A stretch of DNA of 64,000 nt from Desulfofalx alkaliphila DSM 12257 (GCF_000711975.1 NZ_JONT01000002.1:145400-209399), one strand, 5' to 3'; positions 1 to 8,816 are shown, counted from the first letter of the stretch. Translations and numbers: made by a program. The notes: generated from the sequence alone by a model not told the origin.

Positions 1-1635
1 AGTGGCTTGCTCATCCTTTTCTAGCTCTTGTTTTTTAGCAATGTAATAGTCATAATCACCCAGATAAGCGGTGACCCCGCGCCGGCTAAGCTCCAGCACT
101 CGGGTGGCAACACGATTAATAAAATATCGGTCGTGGCTGACAAAAAGTATTGTGCCGGGAAAGTTTATCAAAGCCTCTTCCAGCACTTGGCGGCTGTAAA
201 TGTCCAAGTGGTTGGTGGGTTCGTCTAATATTAATAAATTACCCTGCCGGAGCAGCACTTTACTTAAAGCCAGCCTGGCTTTTTCGCCACCGCTTAAATT
301 ATTTACAGTTTTAAGCACCTCTTCACCGGTAAACAAAAAATTTCCCAGCACGGTGCGAATGTCTTTTTCGTCCATACGGGGGAATTCATCCCACAGTTCA
401 TGCAGTACTTGCTTATTTCCGGTAAGTTTTGCCTGCTCCTGCTGGTAGTAGGCTATTTGCACCTTGGTACCGTAGCGGATGTGGCCAAATAAAGGGTGCA
501 ACTGACCGGTTATATTCTTCAGCAAGGTGGATTTGCCCACACCGTTAGGACCCACAACAGCAATACTCTCGCCACGCTCTACAAGAAAATTAATGTTAGA
601 TGCAAGCGGGTGGCCATAGCCAATGCTCAGGTTTTTCACCTCTAATACCTCTTTGCCGCTTTGCACCTTGACGTTAAACTTAAAAGAAATATTTTTGCCG
701 TCTTGCTCCGGCCTGTCCATTAGGTCCATCTTCTCTAACATCCGCCTGCGGCTTTGGGCCCTTTTGGCGGTGGAAGCCCGTGCGATGTTCCGCTGTACAA
801 AATCTTTAATGCGCGCCACTTCATCCACTTGCTTTGCATAGAGCTTTTGTTTTTGCGCCAATTCTTGAGCTGCCAGTTCTAGGTAGCGGGTGTAATTGCC
901 CTTATAACGGGTAATTTTATTGTTTTCCAAGCGGTAAATTACATTAACCAGTGAATCCAACAGGTAGCGGTCGTGGGAAACTACCAATATTGCTCCGGGA
1001 TATGATTTGAGATATTGTTCCAGCCAGTCAAGTGTGTTAATATCCAGGTAGTTGGTAGGTTCGTCAAGCATTAACACATCAGGGGATTGCAGCAGTAGTT
1101 TGGCTAGGGCCACAAGGGTTTTCTGTCCGCCGCTGAGATTATTGATCAAGGTATCCTTGCCAAGGGCGTCGATATTCAGCCCATGCATAAGGCTGCGCAC
1201 AGTGGAATGATAACTGTAACCCCCCTGTTCTTTAAAATCTTCCGATAATGATGAGTAGTTTTGGCAAAGCTGTGAATAACTGCGCTTATCGGCAGCCACA
1301 GTGGGGTCAGCCATCATTTTTTCCATATTTCTAAGCCGGTGCTCCATTTCTATCAAGGGTTGAAAGACAGAAATAAGTTCCTGATAAATACTTTTATCCG
1401 ATTCTAAACCGCTGTCTTGGGAAAGATAGCCCACCCTTATATCTTTGGGTTTGATTATTTCTCCGGAATCACAGGTAAGTTCACCCACCATTATTTTCAT
1501 CAGTGTGGACTTGCCTGCGCCGTTTACCCCTACCAGCCCCACCCGTTCGCCGGATTTTACAGTGAGGGTAACATCGGTTAAAATAGGGGTGGCGCCGAAG
1601 GATTTGGTAATGTGGGAAGCCTGCAACAATATCAT
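1..1635 (-). CDS. ABC-F family ATPase, 3' end cut by window edge
   Basis: This is a soluble ABC-F protein with two fused ATP-binding cassettes and no membrane segment. The family acts on the ribosome in translation or antibiotic protection. The first Walker A (GVNGAGKST) is at residues 36-44, with LSGGQK and LDEPTNYLD further on. A charged linker rich in K and R follows, then a second cassette with GPNGVGKST, LSGGEK and LDEPTNHLD. About 545 codons are present and the C-terminus lies beyond base 1. The ATG at 1635 has GAGGTGA eight bases upstream. The N-terminus resembles Bacillus YdiF, but the exact subfamily cannot be fixed by reading. Confidence 0.93.
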   Translation of the reverse strand, partial: MILLQASHITKSFGATPILTDVTLTVKSGERVGLVGVNGAGKSTLMKIMVGELTCDSGEIIKPKDIRVGYLSQDSGLESDKSIYQELISVFQPLIEMEHRLRNMEKMMADPTVAADKRSYSQLCQNYSSLSEDFKEQGGYSYHSTVRSLMHGLNIDALGKDTLINNLSGGQKTLVALAKLLLQSPDVLMLDEPTNYLDINTLDWLEQYLKSYPGAILVVSHDRYLLDSLVNVIYRLENNKITRYKGNYTRYLELAAQELAQKQKLYAKQVDEVARIKDFVQRNIARASTAKRAQSRRRMLEKMDLMDRPEQDGKNISFKFNVKVQSGKEVLEVKNLSIGYGHPLASNINFLVERGESIAVVGPNGVGKSTLLKNITGQLHPLFGHIRYGTKVQIAYYQQEQAKLTGNKQVLHELWDEFPRMDEKDIRTVLGNFLFTGEEVLKTVNNLSGGEKARLALSKVLLRQGNLLILDEPTNHLDIYSRQVLEEALINFPGTILFVSHDRYFINRVATRVLELSRRGVTAYLGDYDYYIAKKQELEKDEQAT

Positions 1636-1746
1636 TTTCTATTCACCTCTACACTTTAAGTAGTTTATCGCACTGTATGGTTACAGGCAAGCCATTGTAA
1701 TTTTAGTTTTAGAAAAACAAATTTAGATGCTCAGGAGGTATAAATA

Positions 1747-2172
1747 ATGTATACTATTACACCCCAATCAGGCAATATCGGTATTATAAAGGCACCCCAT
1801 GCAGTAAAAACCACCGGAGTGACCTTGGTCAGTCCTGATTTTGAAAAACCTTATAAAGCTCTGGACAAGCACCACTTGATCAGTGCTGCCATGACAGGCA
1901 AATTTGATTATCGTTGGGAGTACAGCAAAGAAGATGAGGCTTACCTGTTAAAAGTTAATTATTTTCAAGGGAAACTTGAATTTACGGTGAGATTTCCTAA
2001 AAAAGGTGCCGGGGAGATTTTACAGGCCCTGATATCTAAAAACCAGCGTGTTGTTACCATGGTGTTAAAATACAAAGAGGGTGCGCGCCTGCTCTTTGAT
2101 GATGCGGTGGTTTTGATGGGCATTGAATTGGAAGTTTTACCGGAGGCAGGTTGGCCGCAGGCCGCTGAATAA
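1747..2172 (+). CDS. Conserved-looking hypothetical protein, 141 aa
   Basis: I do not recognise this protein. It is soluble, has no signal peptide and no cysteine motif, and alternates short hydrophobic and charged stretches as a small beta-rich protein would. A strong ribosome site (AGGAGG) lies seven bases before the ATG, and base composition matches the neighbours, so it is very likely a real gene. It is monocistronic: the gene before it points the other way, and the region after it carries a separate promoter and terminator. Confidence 0.75.
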   Translation: MYTITPQSGNIGIIKAPHAVKTTGVTLVSPDFEKPYKALDKHHLISAAMTGKFDYRWEYSKEDEAYLLKVNYFQGKLEFTVRFPKKGAGEILQALISKNQRVVTMVLKYKEGARLLFDDAVVLMGIELEVLPEAGWPQAAE

Positions 2173-2202
2173 ATATTAAGTTGAAATCTGTCACTTTTTT
2201 GC

Positions 2203-2231
2203 TTGACACCAAATTAACCACTTGCTATTAT
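2203..2231 (+). promoter_or_regulatory. Sigma-A promoter of a very short transcript
   Basis: TTGACA (2203-2208) is separated by exactly 17 bases from TATTAT (2226-2231), close to the vegetative consensus. The predicted start near 2238 lies only about 22 bases before a strong terminator hairpin, and the next gene is convergent. The product would be an RNA of about 50 nt with no reading frame. Confidence 0.65.
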
Positions 2232-2259
2232 ACCTAATTAAAGTAGTAGTACATAAAGA

Positions 2260-2290
2260 GGGCAACGGTAATCATACCGTTGCCCTTTTT
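2260..2290 (+). terminator. Rho-independent terminator
   Basis: An 11-bp perfect stem (GGGCAACGGTA with TACCGTTGCCC) closes a 4-base loop and runs into TTTTT. It sits between convergent genes. On the other strand the tract after the stem is only CTCTTT, so it works mainly in the forward direction. Confidence 0.9.
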
Positions 2291-2318
2291 ATGCAGCAAG
2301 TATAGTTTTTTAAACCCT

Positions 2319-2795
2319 CTACCCATTATTGGAATCTCGATGACGATGGGCCATCCGGCTGGCTGCAGCGGCTATAATGGCACACACAAGATCGTCTAAG
2401 AAAGTATTCACCTTGCCACTGTTGGTATCCAACTTTTTAATGATGCCGGGTTTGCCTTTGTCAAGGTAACCAAAGTTTGTCGAACCGATTGTTCCGTAAA
2501 GGGTACCAATACCCAAGGCCAGTATTTCGTCTATGCCATATAGACTGTCGTCGTTGCGCAGTATTGATAATAAGGGTTCTTCTAATAATCCCTTTTCGGC
2601 AAGTTCATCCAGGGCAATACCGGTTAATATTGCATGTTGAATGTCACGTTTATTGAGAACGGCCAATATGTTGTCTTTACATTTCTCGTAGGTTAAATTA
2701 GGCAGATAAGGGCTTTGGAGTTCATATAAAACCGGAACGAGATCATCTATCTTTACGCCCCGCTGCTGCAGTTTTATTATTACCTGTTCTTTCAT
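2319..2795 (-). CDS. Phosphatidylglycerophosphatase A-like protein (YutG family)
   Basis: The 158-residue protein matches the Gram-positive YutG branch of the PgpA family. Members are thought to dephosphorylate phosphatidylglycerophosphate, or a related lipid phosphate, at the membrane. Recognisable family blocks are the GIALDELAEKGLL helix, the LLSIIRNDE-type block (here LLSILRNDDSLYGIDEIL), GSTNFGYLDK and NTFLDDLVCAIIAAAASR near the C-terminus. Length is typical for the family. The ATG at 2795 is preceded by GAGGTGGGC. It is transcribed alone, towards the hairpin at 2260-2290. Confidence 0.85.
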   Translation of the reverse strand: MKEQVIIKLQQRGVKIDDLVPVLYELQSPYLPNLTYEKCKDNILAVLNKRDIQHAILTGIALDELAEKGLLEEPLLSILRNDDSLYGIDEILALGIGTLYGTIGSTNFGYLDKGKPGIIKKLDTNSGKVNTFLDDLVCAIIAAAASRMAHRHRDSNNG

Positions 2796-2858
2796 AAGCC
2801 CACCTCATTTGCTTGGTTTTGTACTAAATAACTAACTGCCGTATATACAATATAACAT

Positions 2859-2905
2859 ATTTAACGGGACAAAAGATACAAATTTAACGGGACAAAAGAT
2901 ACAAA
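2859..2905. repeat. Two tandem copies of a 23-bp unit
   Basis: ATTTAACGGGACAAAAGATA followed by CAA is repeated head to tail with a 23-base period, starting at 2859 and 2882. It lies in the roughly 430-base gap between the divergent PgpA-like gene and the sigma-54 regulator, about 65 bases upstream of the former. It may bind a regulator; no family is suggested. The rest of the gap, 2906-3164, shows no gene. Confidence 0.8.
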
Positions 2906-3164
2906 GTAAATAAATATAACACCCATGTCGAGGGCCATAAATCAAATTTAATAGGGCGCAGGGGACCCTAGGACCAAGAAAAACTAGCAAGGTTTTATCA
3001 CCGGCACTTCCCCCCAGGCATAGGATGGTTAGAAAAGCATTTCAGTTGTCTATTATTTGTACATATTGAAGTAAAAAATTTTATAAAAATTTTAGATGTC
3101 AAGAAGGAATTTATTAAATCCATGAAGAATAATAGGCCTTGTCGTCAAATTATTAAACACCTGT

Positions 3165-3185
3165 TGTTCAAATGACATTTGAACA
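3165..3185. promoter_or_regulatory. Perfect 10+1+10 palindrome, putative operator
   Basis: Arms TGTTCAAATG and CATTTGAACA are exact inverted repeats around a single central base. The site covers the upstream candidate start codon at 3172 and lies about 45 bases before the preferred start at 3229. This argues that it is a leader or operator site rather than coding sequence, possibly for autoregulation. Confidence 0.6.
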
Positions 3186-3228
3186 GTTTTGGGTGGAGAA
3201 TACTAAATACATGGGGTGGTGCAACTTG

Positions 3229-4851
3229 ATGGCGCAGCATAGTTTTAACCTGCGCGTTAAAGATTTAACACATATTCCGATACAGCAAGTTGAATCCAGC
3301 AAAAAACTAAAGGCACAGTTAGCAAAGGCCTTAACCGTTTCGTCCGATGACCTCTTAGAAGAGATTCTTACTGACACTGAATACAGGGGCCAGCCTTTAT
3401 TAATTAAAGATTCTAAAGGTAACAGTTTGGGAATATTATTGCCGGCCATGCTGATTAGCCAACTAATCAGCGCCTATCAGCGTTTAATAAGGTACGTGGA
3501 CTGTTTTTTAGAAACGGTAGATGAGGCTGTATGTGGTATAGACGGGCAGCAAAGGGTAGTCATCTGGAACAAGAATGCCGAAAAGATGTATAATCTTTCC
3601 TCCAATGAGGTGCTGGGCAATACCATACATAATTATTTTAATAATTTAGTTATAACCGGTTTAATACATCAAGATCAGCAGATAAAATCGCACTATCATC
3701 AGCCCTGCGAAGGAAAACACGTGCTTATAAATGCCTCTTCCATAAAGGTCGGTGAAGAATTTATAGGCGGCATTTCCTGCGAAAGGGATATCACCGAATT
3801 GGTTCAATTAAACCAGCAACTGGCTAAAACCAGCTCAAAGGTAAAGGTGTTGGAGGATGAGATCAAGAAAATTTCCAATAGTCAGTCAGCTTTTGATAAG
3901 ATAGTAGGCAGATCCAATAAAATTACTGAAGCGGTGGCCCTAGGTAAAAAGGTGGCCGGCACCGATGCACCGGTTTTGATACGGGGTGAAAGCGGTACCG
4001 GCAAAGAAATGTTTGCCAGAGCGTTACACCTGGACAGCCATCGAAAAGACGGCCCCTTTATCACAGTAAATTGCGGAGCGATACCGGGTAATTTGTTTGA
4101 GAGCGAGCTCTTTGGTTATACCCCTGCAGCTTTTACCGGTGCAACTGCCAAGGGTAAACCGGGAATCTTTCAACTGGCTTCAGGGGGTACGGTGTTTCTG
4201 GATGAAGTGGGTGAACTGCCGAAAGATATACAGGCCAAGCTGCTCAGAGTGTTAAAAGACAAGGTGTTTTATCCCATGGGTTCAATGGAACCTGTGCAAT
4301 TTGATGTGCGTGTAATTGCAGCCACCCATCGGGATTTAGAAAGCATGGTGAGCAAGGAACAGTTTAGGGATGATTTATATTACAGTCTTAGCGTGGTACA
4401 GGTAGATATGCCTCCGCTTAAGAAGCGTAAAGAGGATATTCCTGAGCTGGTACACCTATTTATCCAAGAGTTTAGCCAAATTTACGGCAAAACTATCAGC
4501 AAAGTAAGTCCAAAGGTTACCAACGCCTTTTTAGAATACACATGGCCGGGCAATGTGCGTGAGCTAAAAAACGCTGTTGAACGATTGGTAGTTTTAGCAG
4601 AAAACGAGATAATAAATGAAGACTGCCTGCCAGATAATTTACGCAGACATACATATATATCACTGGTGTCAGCACCGGACGGTGGAAATTTAACGGACGT
4701 AACAGTGGAAACAGAGCGGCAGTTGATTTTGAAAACCCTAGAGCAGGTTAACGGCAACAGATCGGAAACTGCTCGTATACTGGGTATACCACGCAGTACA
4801 CTCTATTATAAATTACGTCAACTGGGTATACCTACCAAAGACCAGGGTTAA
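3229..4851 (+). CDS. Sigma-54-dependent activator (PAS, AAA+, Fis HTH), degenerate
   Basis: This enhancer-binding protein has a short CBS-like N-terminal region, a PAS domain (about residues 90-200), a sigma-54 interaction AAA+ domain and a C-terminal Fis-type helix-turn-helix (GNRSETARILGIPRSTLYYKL). Walker A GESGTGKE starts at residue 253. The contact loop reads AAFTGA (300-305) instead of GAFTGA, and the second arginine of the FR-DL-YYR motif is Ser386. An ATG at 3229 with GGGGTGG nine bases upstream is preferred over ATG 3172, which lies in a palindrome. It sits directly upstream of livKHMGF, which it presumably controls. The paralogue at 9570 keeps both canonical motifs. Confidence 0.9.
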   Translation: MAQHSFNLRVKDLTHIPIQQVESSKKLKAQLAKALTVSSDDLLEEILTDTEYRGQPLLIKDSKGNSLGILLPAMLISQLISAYQRLIRYVDCFLETVDEAVCGIDGQQRVVIWNKNAEKMYNLSSNEVLGNTIHNYFNNLVITGLIHQDQQIKSHYHQPCEGKHVLINASSIKVGEEFIGGISCERDITELVQLNQQLAKTSSKVKVLEDEIKKISNSQSAFDKIVGRSNKITEAVALGKKVAGTDAPVLIRGESGTGKEMFARALHLDSHRKDGPFITVNCGAIPGNLFESELFGYTPAAFTGATAKGKPGIFQLASGGTVFLDEVGELPKDIQAKLLRVLKDKVFYPMGSMEPVQFDVRVIAATHRDLESMVSKEQFRDDLYYSLSVVQVDMPPLKKRKEDIPELVHLFIQEFSQIYGKTISKVSPKVTNAFLEYTWPGNVRELKNAVERLVVLAENEIINEDCLPDNLRRHTYISLVSAPDGGNLTDVTVETERQLILKTLEQVNGNRSETARILGIPRSTLYYKLRQLGIPTKDQG

Positions 4852-4942
4852 AGAATGTGATTTCGGGGGGAGGTGAGGACCTTTCATATAGTCTAGTTAA
4901 TTACTGATAAAGAACATTAAATATCATGGGGGAGGAATAAAT

Positions 4943-6151
4943 TTGAGAAAGAAGAGTTTGTTGTTAACAGTGATTGCCTTGCTGGCGCTATCACTTATGG
5001 TTGTAGGCTGTGGCGGTGACAGCGATACACCTGGCAGTCAGGCTGCAGGTGATGTGATTAAAATTGGTTTTTTAGGCGCTAAAACAGGCGGACATGCTGA
5101 TTTCGGCATTAAAACCTTAGAAGGCATGAAGATGGCTGCAGAGGACATAAATAATGCCGGCGGCGTCTTGGGTAAAAACATTGTAATTGTGGAAGATGAC
5201 CACGGCAGTAAGCTGACCGAGGGTGCCTCTGTTACCCAGAGGTTAATTACCAGGGAAAATGTTGTTGCCATCGTGGGTGACCCCACAACCGGTATCACTA
5301 AGCTTGCGGCTCCCATTGCTGAAGATAATAAAGTTGTATTATTGTCAGCCGGTGCTGTGGGTGCCGATGTGGTAAATGACGAACAAGGCAACCTGTACGA
5401 ATATATCTACCGCAACACCTTGCTGGATGCCTTTGCTGCGCCGGCAGTGGTTGCATACCTAAAGGAAGAAATGGGCTGGGAAAATGTTGCGTTGGTTACT
5501 TCTATGAACAATGACTACAGCGTAGGACTTTCTGAAATCTTTAAAGGTGCTTTAGATGAACACGGTATTAGCATTGTTGCCGATGAAAAAATATCTGACG
5601 GCGAACAAAACTTCTCTGCCACAGTAACTGCCATTAGACAGACAAATCCCGACGGCTTGATATTCACCGGTTACTATACTGAGGGTGGACTGTTGATGAG
5701 GGAAATTAGAAACCAAGGCATGGATATTGTCATGGTTGGCGGCGACGGTCTACTGGGCTCAACCCTATGGGAGATGGGCGGCGAAGCAGTTAACGGCAGT
5801 ATGGTTTACTGTGGATTCGAAGCTGATCCTACCATTGCTAACGAAAAAACCAAAGATTTTATCGAGCGCTACACAGAGGAATATGGTGTAATGCCTAATA
5901 TGTTTGTGGCCCAGGGTTATGATGCAGTAATGATGTTGGCGGATGCCATGACTGCTGCCGGAAGTGATGATCCCACCGTATTTAAAGAAGAGATTAAGAG
6001 CTTACAAAACTGGCAGGGTGTTTCCGGAACAATTACCATTTTGGAAAACCACGAGCCATTGAAGAGTCCGGTGTTCTTGCTCGAGGTTGTTGAAGGTGAA
6101 GATGGCCAGCAGTTTGGTGTGAAAGCAGCAATCCCTGTGGAAGGTAATTAA
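4943..6151 (+). CDS. ABC transporter substrate-binding lipoprotein, LivK type
   Basis: This is the extracellular ligand-binding component of a branched-chain-amino-acid-type (HAAT) importer. A lipoprotein signal peptide ends at LMVVGCGG, with the lipidated Cys near residue 23, followed by a type I periplasmic-binding fold (IKIGFLGAKTGG, then MKMAAEDINNAGG). Length is 402 aa. The TTG start is chosen because GGGGAGG lies seven bases before it. It is the first gene of livKHMGF. A strong stem-loop follows the stop, which could protect its message. The ligand cannot be read from sequence; the linked oxidoreductases suggest an amino acid or similar carboxylate. Confidence 0.93.
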   Translation: MRKKSLLLTVIALLALSLMVVGCGGDSDTPGSQAAGDVIKIGFLGAKTGGHADFGIKTLEGMKMAAEDINNAGGVLGKNIVIVEDDHGSKLTEGASVTQRLITRENVVAIVGDPTTGITKLAAPIAEDNKVVLLSAGAVGADVVNDEQGNLYEYIYRNTLLDAFAAPAVVAYLKEEMGWENVALVTSMNNDYSVGLSEIFKGALDEHGISIVADEKISDGEQNFSATVTAIRQTNPDGLIFTGYYTEGGLLMREIRNQGMDIVMVGGDGLLGSTLWEMGGEAVNGSMVYCGFEADPTIANEKTKDFIERYTEEYGVMPNMFVAQGYDAVMMLADAMTAAGSDDPTVFKEEIKSLQNWQGVSGTITILENHEPLKSPVFLLEVVEGEDGQQFGVKAAIPVEGN

Positions 6152-6164
6152 TTTTTGTCAGTTT

Positions 6165-6198
6165 ACTGGGCATAGCCATCACAGTGGCTATGCCCAGT
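6165..6198 (+). other. Intercistronic 14-bp stem-loop without T tract
   Basis: ACTGGGCATAGCCA pairs perfectly with TGGCTATGCCCAGT around a 6-base loop. No T run follows, so it is not a clear terminator. Its place just after the binding-protein gene suggests an mRNA-stabilising or partial-attenuation element that would give more binding protein than permease. Confidence 0.75.
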
Positions 6199-6227
6199 AA
6201 TACCATGCCGAATGGAGGAAGTAACTG

Positions 6228-7100
6228 ATGTTTGAACAACAAGTTATAAACGGGCTTACCCTGGGGGCTGTTTACGCCCTGATTGCCTTGGGGTACACCA
6301 TGGTTTATGGGATTATACAACTGATTAACTTTGCCCACGGAGAAATATACATGATTGGTGCCTTTACCGGTGTTATAATGGTTGCCATTTTAGGCCAAGG
6401 GTTTTTTGTCTCCATTGTAACAGCAATGGTGGTATGTATGATTTTGGGTGTATCCCTGGAACGGATTGCATATCGTCCGTTAAGGAAATCTTCACGTTTA
6501 GCAGTGTTGATTTCTGCAATTGGGGCATCTATATTTTTGCAAAATGCCATTGTCTTGTGGAGAGGCCCTCAGCCCATGGGGTTCCCGAAGGTAATTAACG
6601 ATGTCATTTATCATGTGGGACCGATTGAGATTTCCAAAATGCAAATATTAATTTTAACCACAGCTGCAATATTAATGGCTATTCTCAATTATGTAGTGAA
6701 GTATATTAAAATCGGCAAAGCCATGCGTGCCGCTTCCGAAGATTACGATGCTGCGGCGCTGATGGGTATTAACATTAACAGGGTAATTTCCTTTACCTTT
6801 GCAATTGGTTCTTCCTTGGCGGCAGCAGGCGGGGTATTGGTGGGTATGTACTTCAGCTCGGTGGCACCCTTGATGGGTGTTATGGCCGGTCTAAAGGCAT
6901 TTTGTGCAGCGGTCCTTGGTGGCATTGGCAGTATTCCCGGTGCCATGTTAGGTGGTATGTTTTTAGGGATTGCCGAGACCATGGGTATTGCTGCCGGCTT
7001 TAGTACATATAAAGATGCCATTGCCTTTACCTTGCTAATCATTGTTTTACTGGTTAAACCCACCGGCTTAATGGGCAAGCCAATTCAAAGGAAGGTGTAG
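6228..7100 (+). CDS. livH: Branched-chain amino-acid-type ABC permease LivH
   Basis: This 290-aa integral membrane permease belongs to the HAAT family. It begins with the family-typical stretch NGLTLGAVYALIALGYTMVYG and has about eight hydrophobic helices. The cytoplasmic EAA-like loop ASEDYDAAALMGININRVISFTF, which contacts the ATPases, is clear. A GGAGG lies a few bases before the ATG. It pairs with LivM downstream (10-base gap) to form the membrane channel for the substrate delivered by the lipoprotein at 4943. Confidence 0.95.
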   Translation: MFEQQVINGLTLGAVYALIALGYTMVYGIIQLINFAHGEIYMIGAFTGVIMVAILGQGFFVSIVTAMVVCMILGVSLERIAYRPLRKSSRLAVLISAIGASIFLQNAIVLWRGPQPMGFPKVINDVIYHVGPIEISKMQILILTTAAILMAILNYVVKYIKIGKAMRAASEDYDAAALMGININRVISFTFAIGSSLAAAGGVLVGMYFSSVAPLMGVMAGLKAFCAAVLGGIGSIPGAMLGGMFLGIAETMGIAAGFSTYKDAIAFTLLIIVLLVKPTGLMGKPIQRKV

Positions 7101-7110
7101 GTGAGCTAAG

Positions 7111-8013
7111 ATGAACGGATTTCTCGAGTCTTTAATTAACCCTTACTACATGCAAGTGCTCACTCTGATGGGAATATATATTATTGCTGCCTTGGGCTTA
7201 AATTTGATCACCGGTGTCACCGGACAACTGTCCTTTGGCCATGCTGCATTTTTGTCGGTGGGTGCTTATGGCGCGGCCATAGTGTCTGTGAAATTACAAT
7301 TTCCATTCTTCATGGCACTTATTATTGGCGGCTTGTTGGCAGCACTTGCCGGGGTGGTAATTGGTTTTCCGGCCCTTCGTTTGAGGGGTGATTATTTAGG
7401 TATTGCTACCCTGGGTTTTTGTGAAATAATCCGAGTTGTTTTTTTGAACAGCAGCATAACCGGCGGGGCACTGGGTTTTGCAGGTATCCCTCGGGCATCC
7501 AATATTGTACTGGTATTTTCTCTGGTGATTGTCACCGTTGTTGTGATGTATTCAATACAAAACTCTCGCTTTGGCCGAGCACTGATATCGATTCGCGAAG
7601 ATGAAATTGCTGCTGAAACCATGGGGGTTAATACTGCGGCCTATAAGGTAAAGGCCTTTGCCATTGGTTGTTTCTTTGCCGGCATTGCCGCTGGATTATA
7701 TGCGCACCTGTTACAATATATTAATCCTTCAGATTTTGGTTTCATAAAGTCTTTTGAATTATTATGTTTTGTGGTGCTGGGTGGCTTGGGCAGTATACCG
7801 GGTGTGGTATTGGGCACCTCTGTGCTAACGCTGGCACCTGAAGCTCTGCGTGTGTCATCTGAATACCGGATGCTGATTTACGGTGCCCTAATGGTAACCA
7901 TGATGGTATTCCGTCCCAATGGATTTTTGGGTGGCGTTGATTTGCATCGTGTCTTCTTTAAGAATAAATATAAAGCAGAAGCCGACCGGGGCTCCACTGC
8001 CGGAGGGGCTTAA
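7111..8013 (+). CDS. livM: Branched-chain amino-acid-type ABC permease LivM
   Basis: The second membrane permease of the importer, 300 aa. Family features are LGLNLITGVTGQLSFGHAAFLSVGAYG near the N-terminus, LRLRGDYLGIATLGF, and the EAA loop SIREDEIAAETMGVNTAAYKVKAFAIG. Multiple hydrophobic helices span the protein and a short basic tail ends it. It follows livH by ten bases and precedes the ATPase genes, in the usual H-M-G-F order. Confidence 0.95.
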   Translation: MNGFLESLINPYYMQVLTLMGIYIIAALGLNLITGVTGQLSFGHAAFLSVGAYGAAIVSVKLQFPFFMALIIGGLLAALAGVVIGFPALRLRGDYLGIATLGFCEIIRVVFLNSSITGGALGFAGIPRASNIVLVFSLVIVTVVVMYSIQNSRFGRALISIREDEIAAETMGVNTAAYKVKAFAIGCFFAGIAAGLYAHLLQYINPSDFGFIKSFELLCFVVLGGLGSIPGVVLGTSVLTLAPEALRVSSEYRMLIYGALMVTMMVFRPNGFLGGVDLHRVFFKNKYKAEADRGSTAGGA

Positions 8014-8042
8014 AGGTAGTATGCGATGAGGAGTTGATGGAC

Positions 8043-8816
8043 GTGGCAAATATTTTAGAATTGCAAAACGTGACCATTCGTTTTGGCGGGCTGACGGCAG
8101 TGGACAGTGTAGATATGTGTGTTGAGGAAGGATCTATTAGGGCCCTGATAGGGCCCAACGGAGCAGGCAAAAGCACTATTTTTAACATTGTTACCGGTAT
8201 TTATGCCCCTACCAATGGTAAGGTGATTTTTAAGGGCGAGGATATTACCGGTATGAAACCTTATAAAATTACTATGAAGGGTATTGCCCGTACATTTCAA
8301 AATATCCGGTTATTTGGGCAAATGACGGTATTAGATAACGTTAAGATTGGCCAGCACTGCCGTACTAAAAGTGATTTTTTAGGCGCTATTACCGGTTTTG
8401 TTAATCCAATTGTTAAAAGAGAAGAAAAGGAAATTGAGGAAAGGGCATTAGAAACTTTAGAGATTATGGAGCTTTACCATAAGAGGTATGAGTATTCTAA
8501 AAACCTTTCATATGGTGAGCAGCGACGCTTGGAGATTGCCCGGGCTTTAGCCACAAACCCAGCGCTAATATGCCTTGACGAACCTGCGGCGGGTATGAAC
8601 CCCCAAGAAAAACAAGTGCTGATGAAAATGATTAGAAAAATACAAAATATGGGATTGACGGTTTTCTTAGTGGAACACGATATGAAATTTGTTATGAACC
8701 TATCAGACCAAGTGGCAGTTTTGGATTATGGTCGTAAAATTGCTTCCGGTACCCCTGCGGAGGTACAAAAGGACCCGGATGTTATCGCTGCCTACCTGGG
8801 AAAGGATGTGGATTAA
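8043..8816 (+). CDS. livG: Branched-chain amino-acid-type ABC ATPase LivG
   Basis: One of two ATPases that energise the importer. Walker A is GPNGAGKST, the signature is LSYGEQRRLEIARAL, and Walker B is ALICLDEPAAGMNPQE, all diagnostic of LivG. The GTG at 8043 is preferred because GAGGAG (8028-8033) lies nine bases upstream; the in-frame TTG and ATG at 8034-8039 are too close to that site. The stop codon abuts the livF start, so translation is probably coupled. Confidence 0.94.
   Translation: MANILELQNVTIRFGGLTAVDSVDMCVEEGSIRALIGPNGAGKSTIFNIVTGIYAPTNGKVIFKGEDITGMKPYKITMKGIARTFQNIRLFGQMTVLDNVKIGQHCRTKSDFLGAITGFVNPIVKREEKEIEERALETLEIMELYHKRYEYSKNLSYGEQRRLEIARALATNPALICLDEPAAGMNPQEKQVLMKMIRKIQNMGLTVFLVEHDMKFVMNLSDQVAVLDYGRKIASGTPAEVQKDPDVIAAYLGKDVD

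Noticed and set aside
3172..3228. Longer N-terminus for the first sigma-54 regulator from ATG 3172
   Set aside because: No ribosome site precedes it, and the ATG sits in a perfect palindrome. ATG 3229 has a good site and leaves all domains intact.
4852..4942. Sigma-54 promoter in front of livK
   Set aside because: No GG-N10-GC pair exists in the gap; the sequence has no suitable GC dinucleotide downstream of any GG. The liv operon must use another promoter or read-through.
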